From NCBI GenBank assembly GCA_905221605.1, contig CAJNDS010000143.1, forward strand, positions 172,501-215,899: a stretch of 43,399 nt of DNA, given 5' to 3'. The position numbers and the translations under genes are program-made. The notes beneath the pieces were generated by a model. The model was not told the origin of the DNA, searched no databases, and saw only the letters and a list, made by a program, of their open reading frames with translations. Positions 10,276 to 23,700 of the stretch are shown piece by piece. The number at the start of each line of letters is the position of its first letter. The first letter of the stretch is position 1. The stretch comes from Symbiodinium natans. Lineage: Eukaryota; Sar; Dinophyceae; Suessiales; Symbiodiniaceae.

Positions 10276-13200
10276 TTCTCAGTCTCACGGTCTTTCTGTC
10301 CATTGCCTGAGTGCGTAGCGTTTGGTGGCGGACTCCCTGGCGAATGCCTTGAGCGAGGCATAGCCAAACACACGAGCAAACACTTTCTGAGCCCCCGCTG
10401 CAAGACAGGCACTTCTCACTTAGTTCCACGCATCTCCTTGTTTTTGTTGCTTCTTATCCTTCATCTGAAGGGCTTCTTTAGTTGAGGGCCTCCTCTTGAC
10501 TCAGTGTGGCAGCACGGCGCCTGGTGATTCGGCAACCAGCTCCAAAGCTTTCTTTCCTTCTTTCTTGGGGGCTTGAGGTCCACCCCTCTCCCATTTGGGG
10601 ATATGCAGCGGAGTTTGACCGTTCGTGAAATACCCCTTCGCGCAAACAGCCTGATTGTCACTGTGGGAGCCACATCTCTCCACTGCACTCCAGAAGTTTG
10701 GGTGCGCGTTTGCCAAGGACCTTCATGCCCGAAACACTTGATCAACCAAGAGCAGGAGAACGAGTAATCTATTCTTTCCTCTATTCTTCCTTCTGCAATG
10801 AGCTTCTGCAAGCAGCCGCAGGTACAGTAAGCATGCAGCACGGGGGGAAGGTTTCACAACTTTGAAGGCCAGTACGCCGGCAAACGTCGAAACACACTTC
10901 CAAGGTCACCTCTGAGCATGTGCTCAAGGCTCTGATGGCACAGGAGCAGCGGAGATCAACGGAGAGAGCGGGATGTAAGTGCCATGTATTGCATCCAGGG
11001 GTGATTTCTCCCCTTGCTCAGTGCCCAATCACCCCAAGGGACAGGGCGTAGCCGGCGTAGCCACTCAGGGATATCACGGAGCTTGCGGGCTGCCAGGATG
11101 AAAGCTTGGGCACCAAGCTGATTGGGCGAGAATCTTGGAACGTCTTGGAACCCTGGTTGTGTTGCGGGCTTTGTTGAGGGGTTGCGGCAGGAGGGCCGTG
11201 CTACGGTTGAACTTCAGTTCTTCTGAATTGGAGAGGAGACCCGTTTGATGTTCAAAACAAGCCAGAAAGAAGCTGCAAATATAAATGTTTCGAGCATATT
11301 TCCATTTTGGAAAGAGCCATTGTGATTTCCGCCCCACCCCCATTCCAGTGCTTATGAAAGGGAACACGAAGCCTTTTTCCGCAGATGCACTATTTGGGGA
11401 GAATTCCAGAGTGCTGTGTAGATTGTAAGAAGTCTCCCGCAGCCCGAGGGAGGTGGGGAGAAAATACCAAGATGGCGTAAAATGAGCATGTGGGCTGTTC
11501 AGGACAAATGCATTGCGACTCGCATGTCGGGAACAACGGCTGAGCAGAAGGCCGAAACGATGGACGGACAAGTTCCTACACGTGCAAATGCCAGCTGCAG
11601 AACCGCCCATAAAGCACTTGAGGTGAGCGTCGGTTGGGTAATGCTGCCGCTCTTGGGACCAGAACTCCAGCAAATTTTGCAAAAAAATCGGGAGTTGGGA
11701 TGCCTTGACCCCACAAGACGCCACAATAGGAAGCGGGGGTTTACATCGAATGAAAACGGAAGTGTAGTGACCAAAAGAGTCAAACGAGTTTTTCTGGAAC
11801 CGCAGGGTGTACAGCCACAAAAACAGAAGAATGTACAGAAGCAATGTAAGCCCGAGGAATGGGGTTGCATTTTTTTAGTCGACTAGAAGGAGCGATTTAT
11901 CTAACAATACCATGTAGCTGAGTGCAGACTTCCAAATCAAATTTACTGGAAATAGAGGTTCCAATTCAAGAAAAAGGAAAATAGAACTGCCCCGGACTTA
12001 AAGAACCAGAGGGGTTCCCTTGCGAGCGCAAAGGTAAATGTAGAGAAAGTAGGGGGTCTTCGCATTCCAAAAACAGGGGAGATATAGGGGTTCTCAGATC
12101 AAAGCACACAGTCGAGGAAGTAGAGTTTTGATATCAGCAGCTAGGGGAAATAGAGTCTCGTTATGGGAGATCAAAAGCAAACTCAAAACGAACCAAAGAT
12201 TCCCCAAGGGAACGCTCAGTAAAGCTGCAGTTGCTGAGGCACATGCTGGGCTGCGCAAGTGCCGACGAAACCCGAAAGAAGGCATCTGCAGGGCTCGGGC
12301 TAAATTAGAGCAAACCTGTGTGGGGACACGACTGACAGTCGACTGACCGCAGGTGCTGGTCTTTCATGTCACAGGAGAGTACTGGAGTAATGGTGCTCGG
12401 AGTTTAGAGCTCCTTACGTGGCCTTTGCTCGAATGCAGCCTTTAGTCTTTCTAAGAACTTAGAGGTTGCCAGGTTGACAGTGCAACTGCAGTAGGCTTGC
12501 AAACGAAACAAATGGGAGGGCTGCCCTGGCCAGGTCTTTGCAAATTTCGACACAGAGGTGTGCGCTGCACTGCAAGAGCTGTGATGCCTCATGCGTTGGC
12601 CCAATGTTGCAGACGTGCGATTGTCGGAAGATGCAAAGTGGCTTACACGACTGTGAAGACACAAGCGAATTTTGGTGATTGGGAAGGCCACGCCATCCGT
12701 GTCCGACGCCCAGGCAAACCAGGCTCGCGCCCTGGTGCTTACAACGAGCCTTGACACATTCCTCTGAGCTCAGATGGGCAGATGAGGTGAAGGTCCGTTA
12801 CAGGTGAGGGCTTTAGCTGGAGATCCGGCCCGTCGCACTGCGCACACCCAGCAAGCTTGCGTGCTTCAGCATGGCCAGTGACTCTTTGAAGTTGTTTTGC
12901 AGTTCCTCGCGGTCCTATCTGGTTCCTTTGCAGGTATCTTCGAAGGAGGAGGAGCCTGAGCTGCACCTCACGGAGACCTTGCGCTTTGCTGAGGCCAAGC
13001 TCAGTCCTGTTTAGCTCGGAAAGCGCCGTCCGCCGTGAAACGCTGATGCACACTGACACATACGTGACACACATAATATCAAAACTTATACAGCACACGG
13101 AACGATGAAATAGAATCAGGCCTGGCCCAATGCCAGGATCTCACAGCAGCTGCAGAGGAGGGGCACTTGGACCCGCTGGTGGGCTGGGTGCCAAGGCGGT

Positions 13201-14705
13201 TCAAGCTCAGCTCTCATAGAGTCATAGACAGGTCAGAGTCGGGCTCAGGTTGAATTTGGAAAACTTGTGTGAAGGGCCACAGCCTAGGGCCTAGCAAGCT
13301 GTGCGATTGAAGACATAGAGCGGTGCATCTCTTATGTACAAGTACGGCTGCAGTATCCAAGTGGTGGACACTCCTCGTGTCCTCAGCACAACTGGTAGGT
13401 GAGCCTGTCCGGCAACTGAATCCCTAAAACCATGGCTCAACGACGAAGCTTGGCAACTGAATCCCTCAACATTCACTAGCATGTCACGTGCGAGCAGCTT
13501 GTGCTGATGTCCCAGTTGTGTCGGAATTCGATTCGCGTTACAGCTACCAGGTTAGCAGGGAGGTTGCGACTGGTGCTTTAAACGGGCTTTCCCATGGTGT
13601 CTGCGAGGTCGTGAGGCCCAGTTGGAGAGGACGATTCGAATCCTAGGCCGCCGGCGGGCAGCTCAGCACTGCCGAAACCGAAGCAATCCGAGCATCCGAA
13701 AATAGACCTGAGCCTGAGGTCAAAAAACAACCCTGTCTTCGTGGGCGAAGCAGGAGTGGGCTGTTCGGCGGCATGTAGAGAGGGTTGTCTGTTCGGTGTG
13801 GGGTTGTTCGGTTTTGAGCAAACCGTTCTCCTCGCCTCCTGGCACAGTGTCCGGCCCAGTCTCCTAACCTCGTCCCTGATTTGCCCACCCCGCAGACAAG
13901 GACAGAGCTATCCCAGACAAGCCTGCAAAGCGTCCGAGTGAAACACCCGCAGAGAGTCCGAGTAGTTCCGAGTGTTTTGCAGCGCGCCCCCCGAGAGAAC
14001 AGATGGAGAGTCCGACAAGCAGCCTGGGATGCCCACCCCCAGATACAGTGAGTGCCCACCCCCCAAGCATGACCGCAAAGAGTCGCGCCCCACGCAAAAG
14101 CCTGGATGGCCAACCCCCAGAGAATTCCACAGAGACAAAAGCCCCGGCGAGGTGTGCTTAACAACCCGTCCGAAACTGCAGGATAGCTTCCACATCGTTC
14201 AGCAGGGCGGGGATGACCATGGATGATCATATAAGAAAGCATTTGTTTGTGCGTTTATGCATCGTTATTTTCCCGAATGTTTGGTAAAGGGTTCTCGTTG
14301 TGAGAGTTGGGAGAAGAGGTGTTGGCACTATAGGGTGGTTCTTTTACTGCGGCTGTCGCTGCCGCAGTTGTTGGTTGTGGTTTGTGGTTATGCGGCGTCA
14401 CGTGGGCGGTTTATCGAGGCCAGCTCGTTGCAGTTTTGGTTGTGGTCCTGCAATGTCTCACGGGCGCCTGTCTGCGGCTCGTGTTTATCAAGTTTTGGAG
14501 GTTGGAGATGTTGGAGGTTTTCTTGGGATACGATGGTGGATTGACTGTCCAGTGAAGCACATGGACTTCATAGTTTTGTTAACGCCCAATGTTTTTGCCT
14601 GATGTTGTAGCGCAGAGAAGTTGCAGCACTTTCGCCATCTGGTTTTAGGGCTTGGCTTGAGAGGGATGTCAATGCTGGACGGGCCTAGGGCCCGACAGAA
14701 CTTAG
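10276..14705. other. Gene-poor stretch; missing 5' exons of clpC may lie here
   Basis: I searched for the ClpC N-domain repeats, the VIGR-type linker and the NNPVLLGDPGVG start of the D1 Walker A, which should precede 14706, and did not find them. A 256-codon frame on the - strand (11074-11844) starts with TTG, lacks recognisable motifs and is probably chance. Positions 13860-14130 are a degenerate repeat with GAGAGTCCGA and CCCACCCCCAGA words. A 15-bp direct repeat, GGCAACTGAATCCCT, occurs near 13411 and 13451. Confidence 0.45.
13860..14130. repeat. Degenerate repeat (GAGAGTCCGA / CCCACCCCCAGA words)
   Basis: Related words recur at irregular 35-50 bp spacing: GTCCGAGTGAAACACCC, GAGAGTCCGAGTAG, GAGAGTCCGACAAG, ATGCCCACCCCCAGAT, GTGCCCACCCCCCAAG and GGCCAACCCCCAGAG. 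Antisense translation repeats LGVGHPG/LGVGIPG-like peptides. This accounts for the long antisense open frame at 13643-14242. Confidence 0.5.
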
Positions 14706-14749
14706 GCAAGACCTCGATCGCCTGTGGCCTGGCGCAACGAATTGTGCAG
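14706..14749 (+). CDS. clpC: clpC exon 1 of model: D1 Walker A lysine
   Basis: Reads (G)[14 protein letters not shown], the second half of the D1 P-loop and the helix after it; ClpC family members read GKTAIAEGLAQRI here. The first Gly codon is split, so an upstream exon ending in phase 1 must exist. Acceptor CTTAG|G; donor CAG|GC. Confidence 0.85.
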
Positions 14750-17700
14750 GCGGGGTCTTTGCGTCGGGTTCAACATGCTTGCAGTTTTGCACAGCAAGTT
14801 CCGCCCGCCCAAGTGCAACTCAGACGTATGAAGCGGATTCTCAAGTAGCTTGTTACTGCAAGCACGACTGCTACAAAAAATTGCAAGCACGAATGCCACC
14901 AAATATGAATGAATTTTAAGAAGGTCCTTGCCTAAAACCCAAAGCTGAATTTGCCATTGGTGATGCAAGGGGTTCGACATCATGTTCAAGGTTTTCTTCC
15001 GGGTTCAATCCGAAGCCTGGATGATCCTGAATTCCAGGGCCGCGTGCCCCCCACTCTCCGCAACAAGCGGGCGCTCGCCTCGAATGTGGCCATAGGGCCA
15101 TTGGTTTGCTCAGCCGTTGACTGCATTCCCACGGTTCTGGGGCGATGTGATATAAGCCAGTGTTCGAGTTTCTGTGCGGATTCCACTTCGCATTCAGGAT
15201 CAAGGCTGAAGTCATGTGGGTACAAGTAGGACTGTCCTGATAGCCGGCCAAGCAACTCCTCTGTTTGAATGGTTTGCATGGTCTGCCTTGCACTTCATCA
15301 AGGTCCTGAGTCTCGATCTTGCCCTCCTCCTCGCCGGCACGAGGCCAAAGATTGTGATGTTGCACCATTGTGCACCCTCTTGTATTTCTTTTGTACCCTC
15401 CTGTCGAACTTGCCACTTCCTTTCGGCAGGGCAAGCAGGCAAATTCCGGCGAGTTGCCCGCTTGAGTTTCCCTGTTACAGGACGCATTCCGAGACAGTCA
15501 CCTGCCTGAACGAGGGGTTTCTAATGGAGGTCAAACTCCGGTACCGTCACCTGCCCCCCCAAACCTGCTTATGAAAACTGCATGACTGTTCAAGAGGCAG
15601 TACATTCTGGCACAGTCCCTAGCCTGGTGCTATTTGCCTAAGCCAAACCTGGCTTATTCTGAGCCTCTCTGGTTGTGGAAAGGCACACTCCCTCCCAAGA
15701 TCTCCTATCATCTCCTGGACTCAGTGCGACAGTCACCCTGTATCGTTCCTGAGCACGTCGGGTCTGCCGCCTGACGCTTGGGAGAAAAGCAGAGCAACTT
15801 AAGCAACTGGCCCAAAAACTCTTTCGGCCCTTGCTGCTGCAGAATGGCTCCCATGTGCTCTCTCCTGCTCGGGCAGGTACCGTGGGGACTTCGAGGAGCG
15901 CCTCCGGGCCGTGGCTCGCGTGCTCAGCGGGTGAGGGAGTTGATTTTTAGTACTGTCGCTTCAACTTCAGAATCTGAAATCTGAATTGGAATGGGCAGTT
16001 ATGAGTTTGGGTTTCTGGGTTTGGGGCTTCTCATTGCGCATCAGTGTGAACAAAGTTCCATCTTCCTTCCCTTTCCGCTGCTTTCCATTCCTTATGTTTG
16101 CTTACGACGAGGTGCTTTCGAGAACTGATTTAAGTGGCTTTGCGCCAAAGGGAGCACGAGGCTTTGGCATCTCGAGTCTCGTTGAGACTTCCAGCCTTCT
16201 TGTTGGCTTCCGCAGGCACCTGCATTCACTTACCCTCACATACCCACGAATCTATGCTTTGCTTGAGGTGAAGGAAGTGTCGGAGAGCAACCGGCGGGTG
16301 ATCCTCGTGATTGATGAGGCTCCTGATCAGTCCAACAGTCCCCGGCTGTGTGCAAGGGCAGAATCTCAATGCAGCTCAGATGTTACAGGTGCGCGCGTCA
16401 GTGTGCAGCATTTGCCCTCGTGGGTTTCGCGCATGTCGCAGGTTCATACCCTTGTCGGCGCAGGCAGCAGCGGAGGCCATGAAAGTGGTGCTGCAGTCTC
16501 TGTGTTTGCGCTGCCATGTGGTCGTGTGTCCCTCAAGAATCCTCAAGAGTAGTGAAGACCTGCATGCGACGCAGAGCCTTTGACACACAGGCTGAGTTAC
16601 AGAAAGCATGCAGCGCTACATTGCTACATGAGGGTTGTTCAAAACCCCCCTTGTCTTCGAGTTATACTGGGGCGACCATCAGATGATGGAAATGAGGGTC
16701 CGCGAAAGTCCGCGATGGGCCCGCGAAAGACAAATCACGCTTTCGCGAAGTTTTGTGTTAGTACTGTTTGTGCTGAAACTAATACGGGTGTAAAATATGC
16801 TCCGCGAAAGTCCGCGATGGGCCCGCGAAAGACAAGTTAACTGCTTTTCGCGAAGAATGGTCGTTTTGCCGTGAAGCAATTTCGAACAACCGTCACATGA
16901 TCCGATGCAGGCGAAGGTGGAGGCATGGATGCAGCCAACCTCCTCAAACCTGCGCTGGCAAGGCCGTGCTGGGATAGAGCCCTGGAGAGCAGCAGCCGAC
17001 TTCATTGGGGGTTGTGACTCAGGAGGTCCCTCAGGGGGGCTCAGAGACGGGGATCCTTGAAAATGCCCGAGGAGTTCCACGCGGACGGTCCAAAGCCCAA
17101 ACAAAGGTTCAGACAGACCCTTAAAAATGCCCAGCCCCGATGCCGTGAGTTCCACATCCTCCATAGAAACGGTTGCCCGGTAACTCCGAACCCACCCACC
17201 GACATTTTCATTTTCCGGAGGTGTAGAAGGGCAAAAGGAGGGTTCATGCTCCCGAGCCCTCCAACACGCAGCCCCGGGTCGGCGAAGCTTGTAAGACGGA
17301 CCGGGCTTTCACTGGAAATCATACCTGATGGGTCAACCGAGTTTGTGAGCAGACTATCCCCGCTTCTCACATGCGCCTACAGTTCCATGAGTCAGCACGT
17401 GCCTTTCTTTGTTGACTCGCGAAACCCGTCCCTCCATCTGTTACAGGGGACAGCTGCAATGCATTGGGGCCACCACTCTCGACGAGTACCGGCAGTACAT
17501 TGAGAAGGCATGTAGCGACCAGCAGGTTCACAATCAGACAACTTGGGGACTAGTGGCGTGTTGGTCGAACGACACATGCTCGTATTCGGAGTCACCATTG
17601 TGGGATTTGCAATTCTAATCATTACCCTAGCGGTTTTCATGCACAATGAGACTGTTCGACCTGACCTGTTCTAATGTCAAGGATGTTGAACGAAGCTAAG

Positions 17701-20700
17701 CAATGTTTGGAACACATAAGCAGCAGGCATGAAATGTCCAACATCCATCCGAGAGTTCGTTGAAGCCAAATGAAAACGTAATGAAGCATTGTGCATCAGC
17801 GTATAGGACTTATAAAGACGACAACTCCTTTTGTGAAGCTCTTAAAGACTCTTGCCGATGTATGACATCCACACATTTCCACAACCTCAAGGTTGGAGAA
17901 AAGTCATCAAAACATGGAGTCTAATGGAGACCCGCATGATGTTTCTTTCTTTCAGACAAATTGATGAGCGCCAGGCCTGTGAATATAAGCTTGGTGTTAT
18001 CGTGGTGTCAGGATCCAGCCCTGGAGCGCAGATTCCAGCCTGTTCTTGTGCCAGAGCCAACGGAGGCCGACGTTTTGCACACGACCCCCTGAATGCTGCT
18101 TAGTGTGATGTGCATGATCAGGGCATGGGGCACCCAGGTTCTCTTCCCCAAGCTTGAGTTATCGTAGCACTGCGCTGAGCTTGAAGCCCATACACCCGGA
18201 TTTGTCGATTCTCAGCACTTATAGGACCACCACGCACCAACAATCGCTTCGGTGCGTCCAGGACGAAACCGAGCAGATCTTGCTGGGCCTGGCACCGAAG
18301 TGCCCTGCCCGAATGACCGAATGACCGGAGCTCATGCAGAAGTACAGTATAGCCAGTGGCGCTTGAATCTGCGCTTGCTTGTGCAAACGCTTGTGGTGCA
18401 ATGTGGGAGAGAAGATTTTGTAAGGGAGAGCCGGGGCGCACATCGCATGCGTCAATGACTGTCAGGTACGAGCGCCACCACCAGCTAAGCCACTGAGCCC
18501 AGTTATAGCTTTACGTGATTATGTGACTGTGTACCTGCGTCATGCCGAAGCTATGCTGACCATGCTGGCTTGAGCAAACCCTGCACTACGTTACGCATGC
18601 TCAACTACTCCGAGCTTAAGGATATGAGCCAGAGAGTATCCGAGCGGCGGTCCGCCTGGCTGCGCAGTATATCAACGACCGATTCCTGCCCGACAAGGCC
18701 TTCGGCCCATCTGCGCGCAGCAGGGTGGGACATGATGAGATGCCTTCAGGGGTGGCTAATGGCGCTTAGTGTTGAAGCGGGATGACGCTGCCTTTGTTCG
18801 GGTGCTGCGTCTTGGGGTGTTTTCAAATAGGGGCTTCGGCCCGATTCGAGACTGGGGAGTGTTCAGCCTCTGCTTTCTTCGCAGGCCATCGATGTCATGG
18901 ATGAAGCAGGTGCGAAGGTTCGACAGCAACTCTTCCTCGAGGCCGGAACAGCTTGGAGACACGCTGCCCGCATTCCTAGAGATCCATGGCAAAAGTCGAA
19001 AGGTATGAAGAACTCTCCATGCATGCGGTTCCTCGTACTGGGTGGTTCAACTGTGGTTCCAGGGGTAAGCTACTGAAAGCTACTATGAAAGAGCTAGCTA
19101 GGGGCTAGCGTACGCGCTAGCATTCGGTACGCCAGCGTCGGAGCCGATGCGAGGCCGAGCGCGAGGAGGAGATGGCGGAGAGGCGGAAGCTCGAAGAGGA
19201 AATGGAGGCTGTCAGGGAGCAGAAGGCCGTCGCTGTCTCCAAGGAGGAGTTCCAGGAGGCCCGAGACCAGTCCCCGCAAAGTCTCGCTCGCAACATCTCA
19301 CAACAAGTCACGGTCCAAGCATGTCCAGCCTTTCATGAATTTTCATGACCCTTTGGCTTCCTGATTGGTTTACGAATGTTTACGAAATGAAGTCGCACCA
19401 GAAGAACCATCAGATCTCAGGAGTCGAGCGGAAGTAAACAATCTGGTAATAGGAGATGGACATCTCATGTCGTCTCCTTTGGCGTTCCACGTTGCGTGCC
19501 TCACAAGGGGAAAGTTGAAAGCTCCAATGCACTCTGCGGGTCAAGAGGCACAACAGGACTCAACAGACCCAGGCTCAGGCTTCGCAGAAGGGACGGAGAC
19601 CAAAGTGCTGCTGCAGAAAGGTGCTACTAAGCTACTATTCTGTTTTAGTCCTCACCTGAGCTAGTCTGAGCCAATGAGCTGTTTCGCAGGCCCAGCGGCT
19701 GAAGAATCGCCAGGAAGAGATCGAGCTGCGGCTCCGAGCGTTTCTGGAGAAGCCCGTGAGTTGCGCTGCGCCAACCAAAGGCGCTGACGTGGAAGAGAAG
19801 CTGCGGCTCTTGCGAGCACGAGTGGAAGAGGCTGTTGCTGCGGAGAGGTTTGACGAGGCCTCAGAACTGAAAGCCAAGGAGCGTGAAGTTCTGGGCTGGT
19901 CGAAGGGAACAGAAGCAGCATGGGTTACGGAGACTGATGTAGCACAGGTTGTGGCGGGCTGGACAGGCATCGCTGTAGAACAGGTTTCGGCCACCGAGTC
20001 GGCACGGCTCATGAAGCTTGAGCAAGAGCTCGCGAAGAGCGTCGTGGGCCAGGCGGAGGCGGTCAGCAGTGCATCCCGCGCCTTGCGCAGGGCACGAGCG
20101 GGCCTGCGGAATCCTTCCCGGCCCATTGCAGCCTTGATGTTTTGCGGCCCGACCGGTGTGGGGAAGACGGCTTTGTGCAAGACTTTGGCATCCTGCTTCT
20201 TCGGATCGGAGGACTCCATGATCCGCCTGGACATGAGCGAGTTCATGGAGAAGCACACGGTGTCGAAACTCATCGGTGCTCCTCCCGGGTGTCTTGGAGG
20301 CATAGGCTGAGATTGCATGGCTGCGTTCTGCTGGAAAAGCACACGTCTGCCTCTCTGCCTCTCTGCCTCTCTGCTTCTCTGCCTCTCTGCCTCTCTGCCT
20401 CGCTCTCTCTCTCTCTCTCTCTGTCTCTGTCTCTCTCTCTTCTCTTTCTTTATCTTTTTTCTCGATGAGGTATGTGGGCTATGGCGAGGGTGGGACCCTC
20501 ACCGAGTCTGTTCGCCGAAGACCATATTCCCTGGTTCTCTTCGATGAGGTGGAAAAGGCGTGTGGTGAACTGGAGCGATCCTCAATGATCCTCAATTAGG
20601 TCCACCTTAGATTTTTTCAGTTTCGTGGCTTCCTTCGGAGGCCCATCCCGACGTCTTCAACACATTGCTGCAGCTCTTGGACGATGGGCGTTTGACCGAC

Positions 20701-23700
20701 TCCAAGGGCAGGGTCGTGTCAACCAGCCACGTTTTGAGGTGTGAATGTCATTCTACCTGGTCTGCTTGCCTACATGTGCCTACAGTAATCGGCACTGGCC
20801 CAAAGTGGACGCCGATTCTGGAACACACGTGGAGTTGTGGTCATGGGTCACGTATTAATACCTCTTATCCAGTCGCTACCGTAGCGTTCCGAAAGCTCCT
20901 GGAGCGACGGCTGACATGACAAGAAAGAATTGAATAGATGTTTCTAGTGAGGAACGGCTCTCGCTGCATGCAGGTCCTTCAGCAACACGTTGGTGGTGAT
21001 GACATCCAATATCGGGCCCGGACCTCATGAAGTCGCAAATTTCAGGGCCAGATCCACGGAACGTTTATTTGTGCTGAAAGCGTTGATGCATATTTCACCA
21101 AGTGTGGATCTGACACAGCGCTGGCAGTCTGCTCGCCGCGCCCAGGAGCCGCAGCGTGCAGAAGGGAGCAGGTGCTCGCACTGCACTCGTCAGCCTGCAT
21201 CATGCCGGATTGTGCTAGAGGAAGGGACAGAGTTTCGCAGAGGCGGAGGTCTTGGCTTGGGCTTCGGCACGATGGAGGCCAGAGTCGGCATTGTTTGTTC
21301 GCGTCTCTGTAATGATTTTTTTGGACATGGTTTGATCGCATCTCTGCATGCAGCGTTCCAAGTGTTTCAAATGCCTGCAGGCACCACCTGTAGACTTGGG
21401 CTTGTTGACGCTCCGTGTATTGGCCAAGCGCGGTAGATCTAGACGCCAAGCAAAAGGTGATGAGTTTTTTCTAGCACATGATTGTCTGCGTCTCTGCATA
21501 CAGCGCCGCAAGATCCCGGAGAATGAGCCAAGCGCTCATGTGATCATGCTTTGTACATCTTGCTCTCAGCATCTTGCATTTTGCACCCTTCAACCCGGAA
21601 GGACTCGGCCGAGCAGAGCTATCAGGCTTCGGGGCTGAGTTGGGGGGAGGGGCTTCTTTGAAGCAAATGTTGCGGGGGATACTCAGCAAAATCTCGGCAG
21701 TGGCCCAGAACTACTACCCGACTTTTATGTTGTATGTTGTGTTGTTAAGTCGTCATCGGCTTCAATGCTCATCCTTGAGAGGTGTCCCGCCCTCAAGTAG
21801 AACCACTGCCTTTGCCCATTTCACTGCCAACAGAGCTTCGCATCGCGCAGCCGAAAGGTTTAAGCAAAGTTGATGCTTCCAGGTCATCCGGGAGCTTGTT
21901 CACGAGGCCCCGAGCGGTACGGATGCCATTTCATGACAGGTCCAATCGGTGAGGCGAGCCCATAGCAAGCCCAGATTAGTTGCAGTTATGGCCCATTGGG
22001 ACGTCTGCTGGTGCTGCTGCATCAGGATTCCAAATCAGGGATGCCTGCAGACTGCATCTCAATCGCGCAGGAAATGAAGAGCTTCTTCCGCCCGGAGTTC
22101 CTGAACCGTTCTAAGCTCAGTTTGTGTGGTCCTTGGGATTCTAGTTTATGTAAGCTCTTTCGAATGAGTTGAGATCTTCAAGCTGCAGACTTGTTGGCAC
22201 ACTACTGCCATTGACTGCCCGCATTGTAAGGTGCAGAGGCGAATCGCCACATGCTACTGACTTGTATTTCCGGATAGCCAGGCATTCCAAAAGGCCCCAG
22301 TTGGACAAAAAGCAAAGCTGTGGTAGTGCAGCATCTGTGGGGCAGAAGCTGCAAGCTTCCAGGAGGTAGATCTCACCCCTGCAAAACCTAATCTAAGGCT
22401 TGGACGAGATCTGTGTCTTCCGGCCGCTGACAAAGGACGCCGGTTGCTGACTTCAATCTCGTGCAGGTTTGGAATGAGGACATTGAAGATCGGGTGGCGC
22501 TGCCTCTTCTACTTCGGACAAAAGCAAGATCGCAACTGCACAAGATCTGCTGCCTCCAGCTAGCTAGTACACTAACAGGCCATCTCACTCGGCAGCCTTA
22601 CTGGAGGATCAGTCGAAACCGGACCGTGTTGAAGCTGTTATGCCCAGAACGACCCAACGACGCTGAACCCTGAATCCCCACAGCGCACGCTCTGGGGTTC
22701 AGTCTGGCCTCAATCAACAATCCAAAGCAGAAGAATCCGGAAATGACGGAAGAATATCAGAAATTGCAATGGTCGGGTAAATCTGGAAACGACGGAAAAT
22801 TCCGGAAATGGCCGGACATGAAGCGACACGTCGAATCCGGAAAAGACGGAGACATCCTGAAATGATCGAATGTGATTTTCATGAAGATTTGACAATGCCA
22901 TGGCTGAGCAAATCCGGAGCATACGGAAAGATTCGGAAATGTCCGAATGTGAAATGGCCAAACCTCAAAAATGAGTGGAAGAATGCGGAAACTAGCGGGG
23001 TCGTGAAATCGGACGCGAAGCAGAAAACTCACGTGGAAATGAACAGCAAAGGAACGGGAGTAAGCATTGTGTAGTATAAAAGTAAGCACAGTGGCAGAAG
23101 GAAGGCTACGATGCACGGACGTTGTGCCATTTGGACATACGAACATGAACGTGAAAATCGCAGAACTTCCTGTGGGGCGTTTCAGTTTCGAAAGAAAGGG
23201 AGCCCGGATCGACCATCCAAACCCCAGATTCCGGCAACGACGAGAACCACTCGGAAATGACCCCGAATATGAAGCGAGAAGGGTGGGCAGAACAATTCCG
23301 AAGTTCATCCATCAATGAATCGGACACGAGGCGGCGACTCAGCTAATGACATGCAGGAAATGCAATGGAAGCAGCAGGCAATGAGGCTTCAACGCAGGGA
23401 CAAGTTGCCATGTAGACATGACATGCAACCGGAACAGTATTGCTACTGCTGTGTCGCTTTGCCTCGTGCGGATGCGCATGAACTTCTATTGGTAGTTGCT
23501 GGCGACACGTTCGCAAAGGGACATGCTGTTGAGATTCAGTCTCGAAAGAAAAGGAGCCCAGATCAAATTTGCAACGTCGCGCCGAACCGAACCACATGGA
23601 AAGCCCGGAAATTGAGCAGACAAATTCGCAACATCCGACCAAGGCGGAACAGATGCAAGCTGAAAAGCAAACTGAATTGAAGCGGACATGCCACAGAACT

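Noticed and set aside
11074-11844. 256-codon open frame on the - strand
   Set aside because: Starts at TTG, has no recognisable motif, and its composition looks random; no splice or family support.
13585-13655. tRNA-like T-loop (GATTCGAATCC)
   Set aside because: A T-arm-like sequence and a GGCCCAGTTGG D-arm-like stretch are present, but no acceptor or anticodon stem pairs properly.
13643-14242. 199-codon open frame on the - strand
   Set aside because: Translates a degenerate GAGAGTCCGA/CCCACCCCCAGA repeat; Gly/Cys-rich repeats without family match.
18885-19240. Alternative reading of the locus as ClpB
   Set aside because: ClpB has a long coiled-coil middle domain of about 120 residues; the spacing here between DEAGAK and WVTETD fits the short ClpC type with UVR-like motifs.
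22757-23308. 183-codon open frame on the - strand in a clpC intron
   Set aside because: Explained by purine bias of the degenerate repeat field; no motif.
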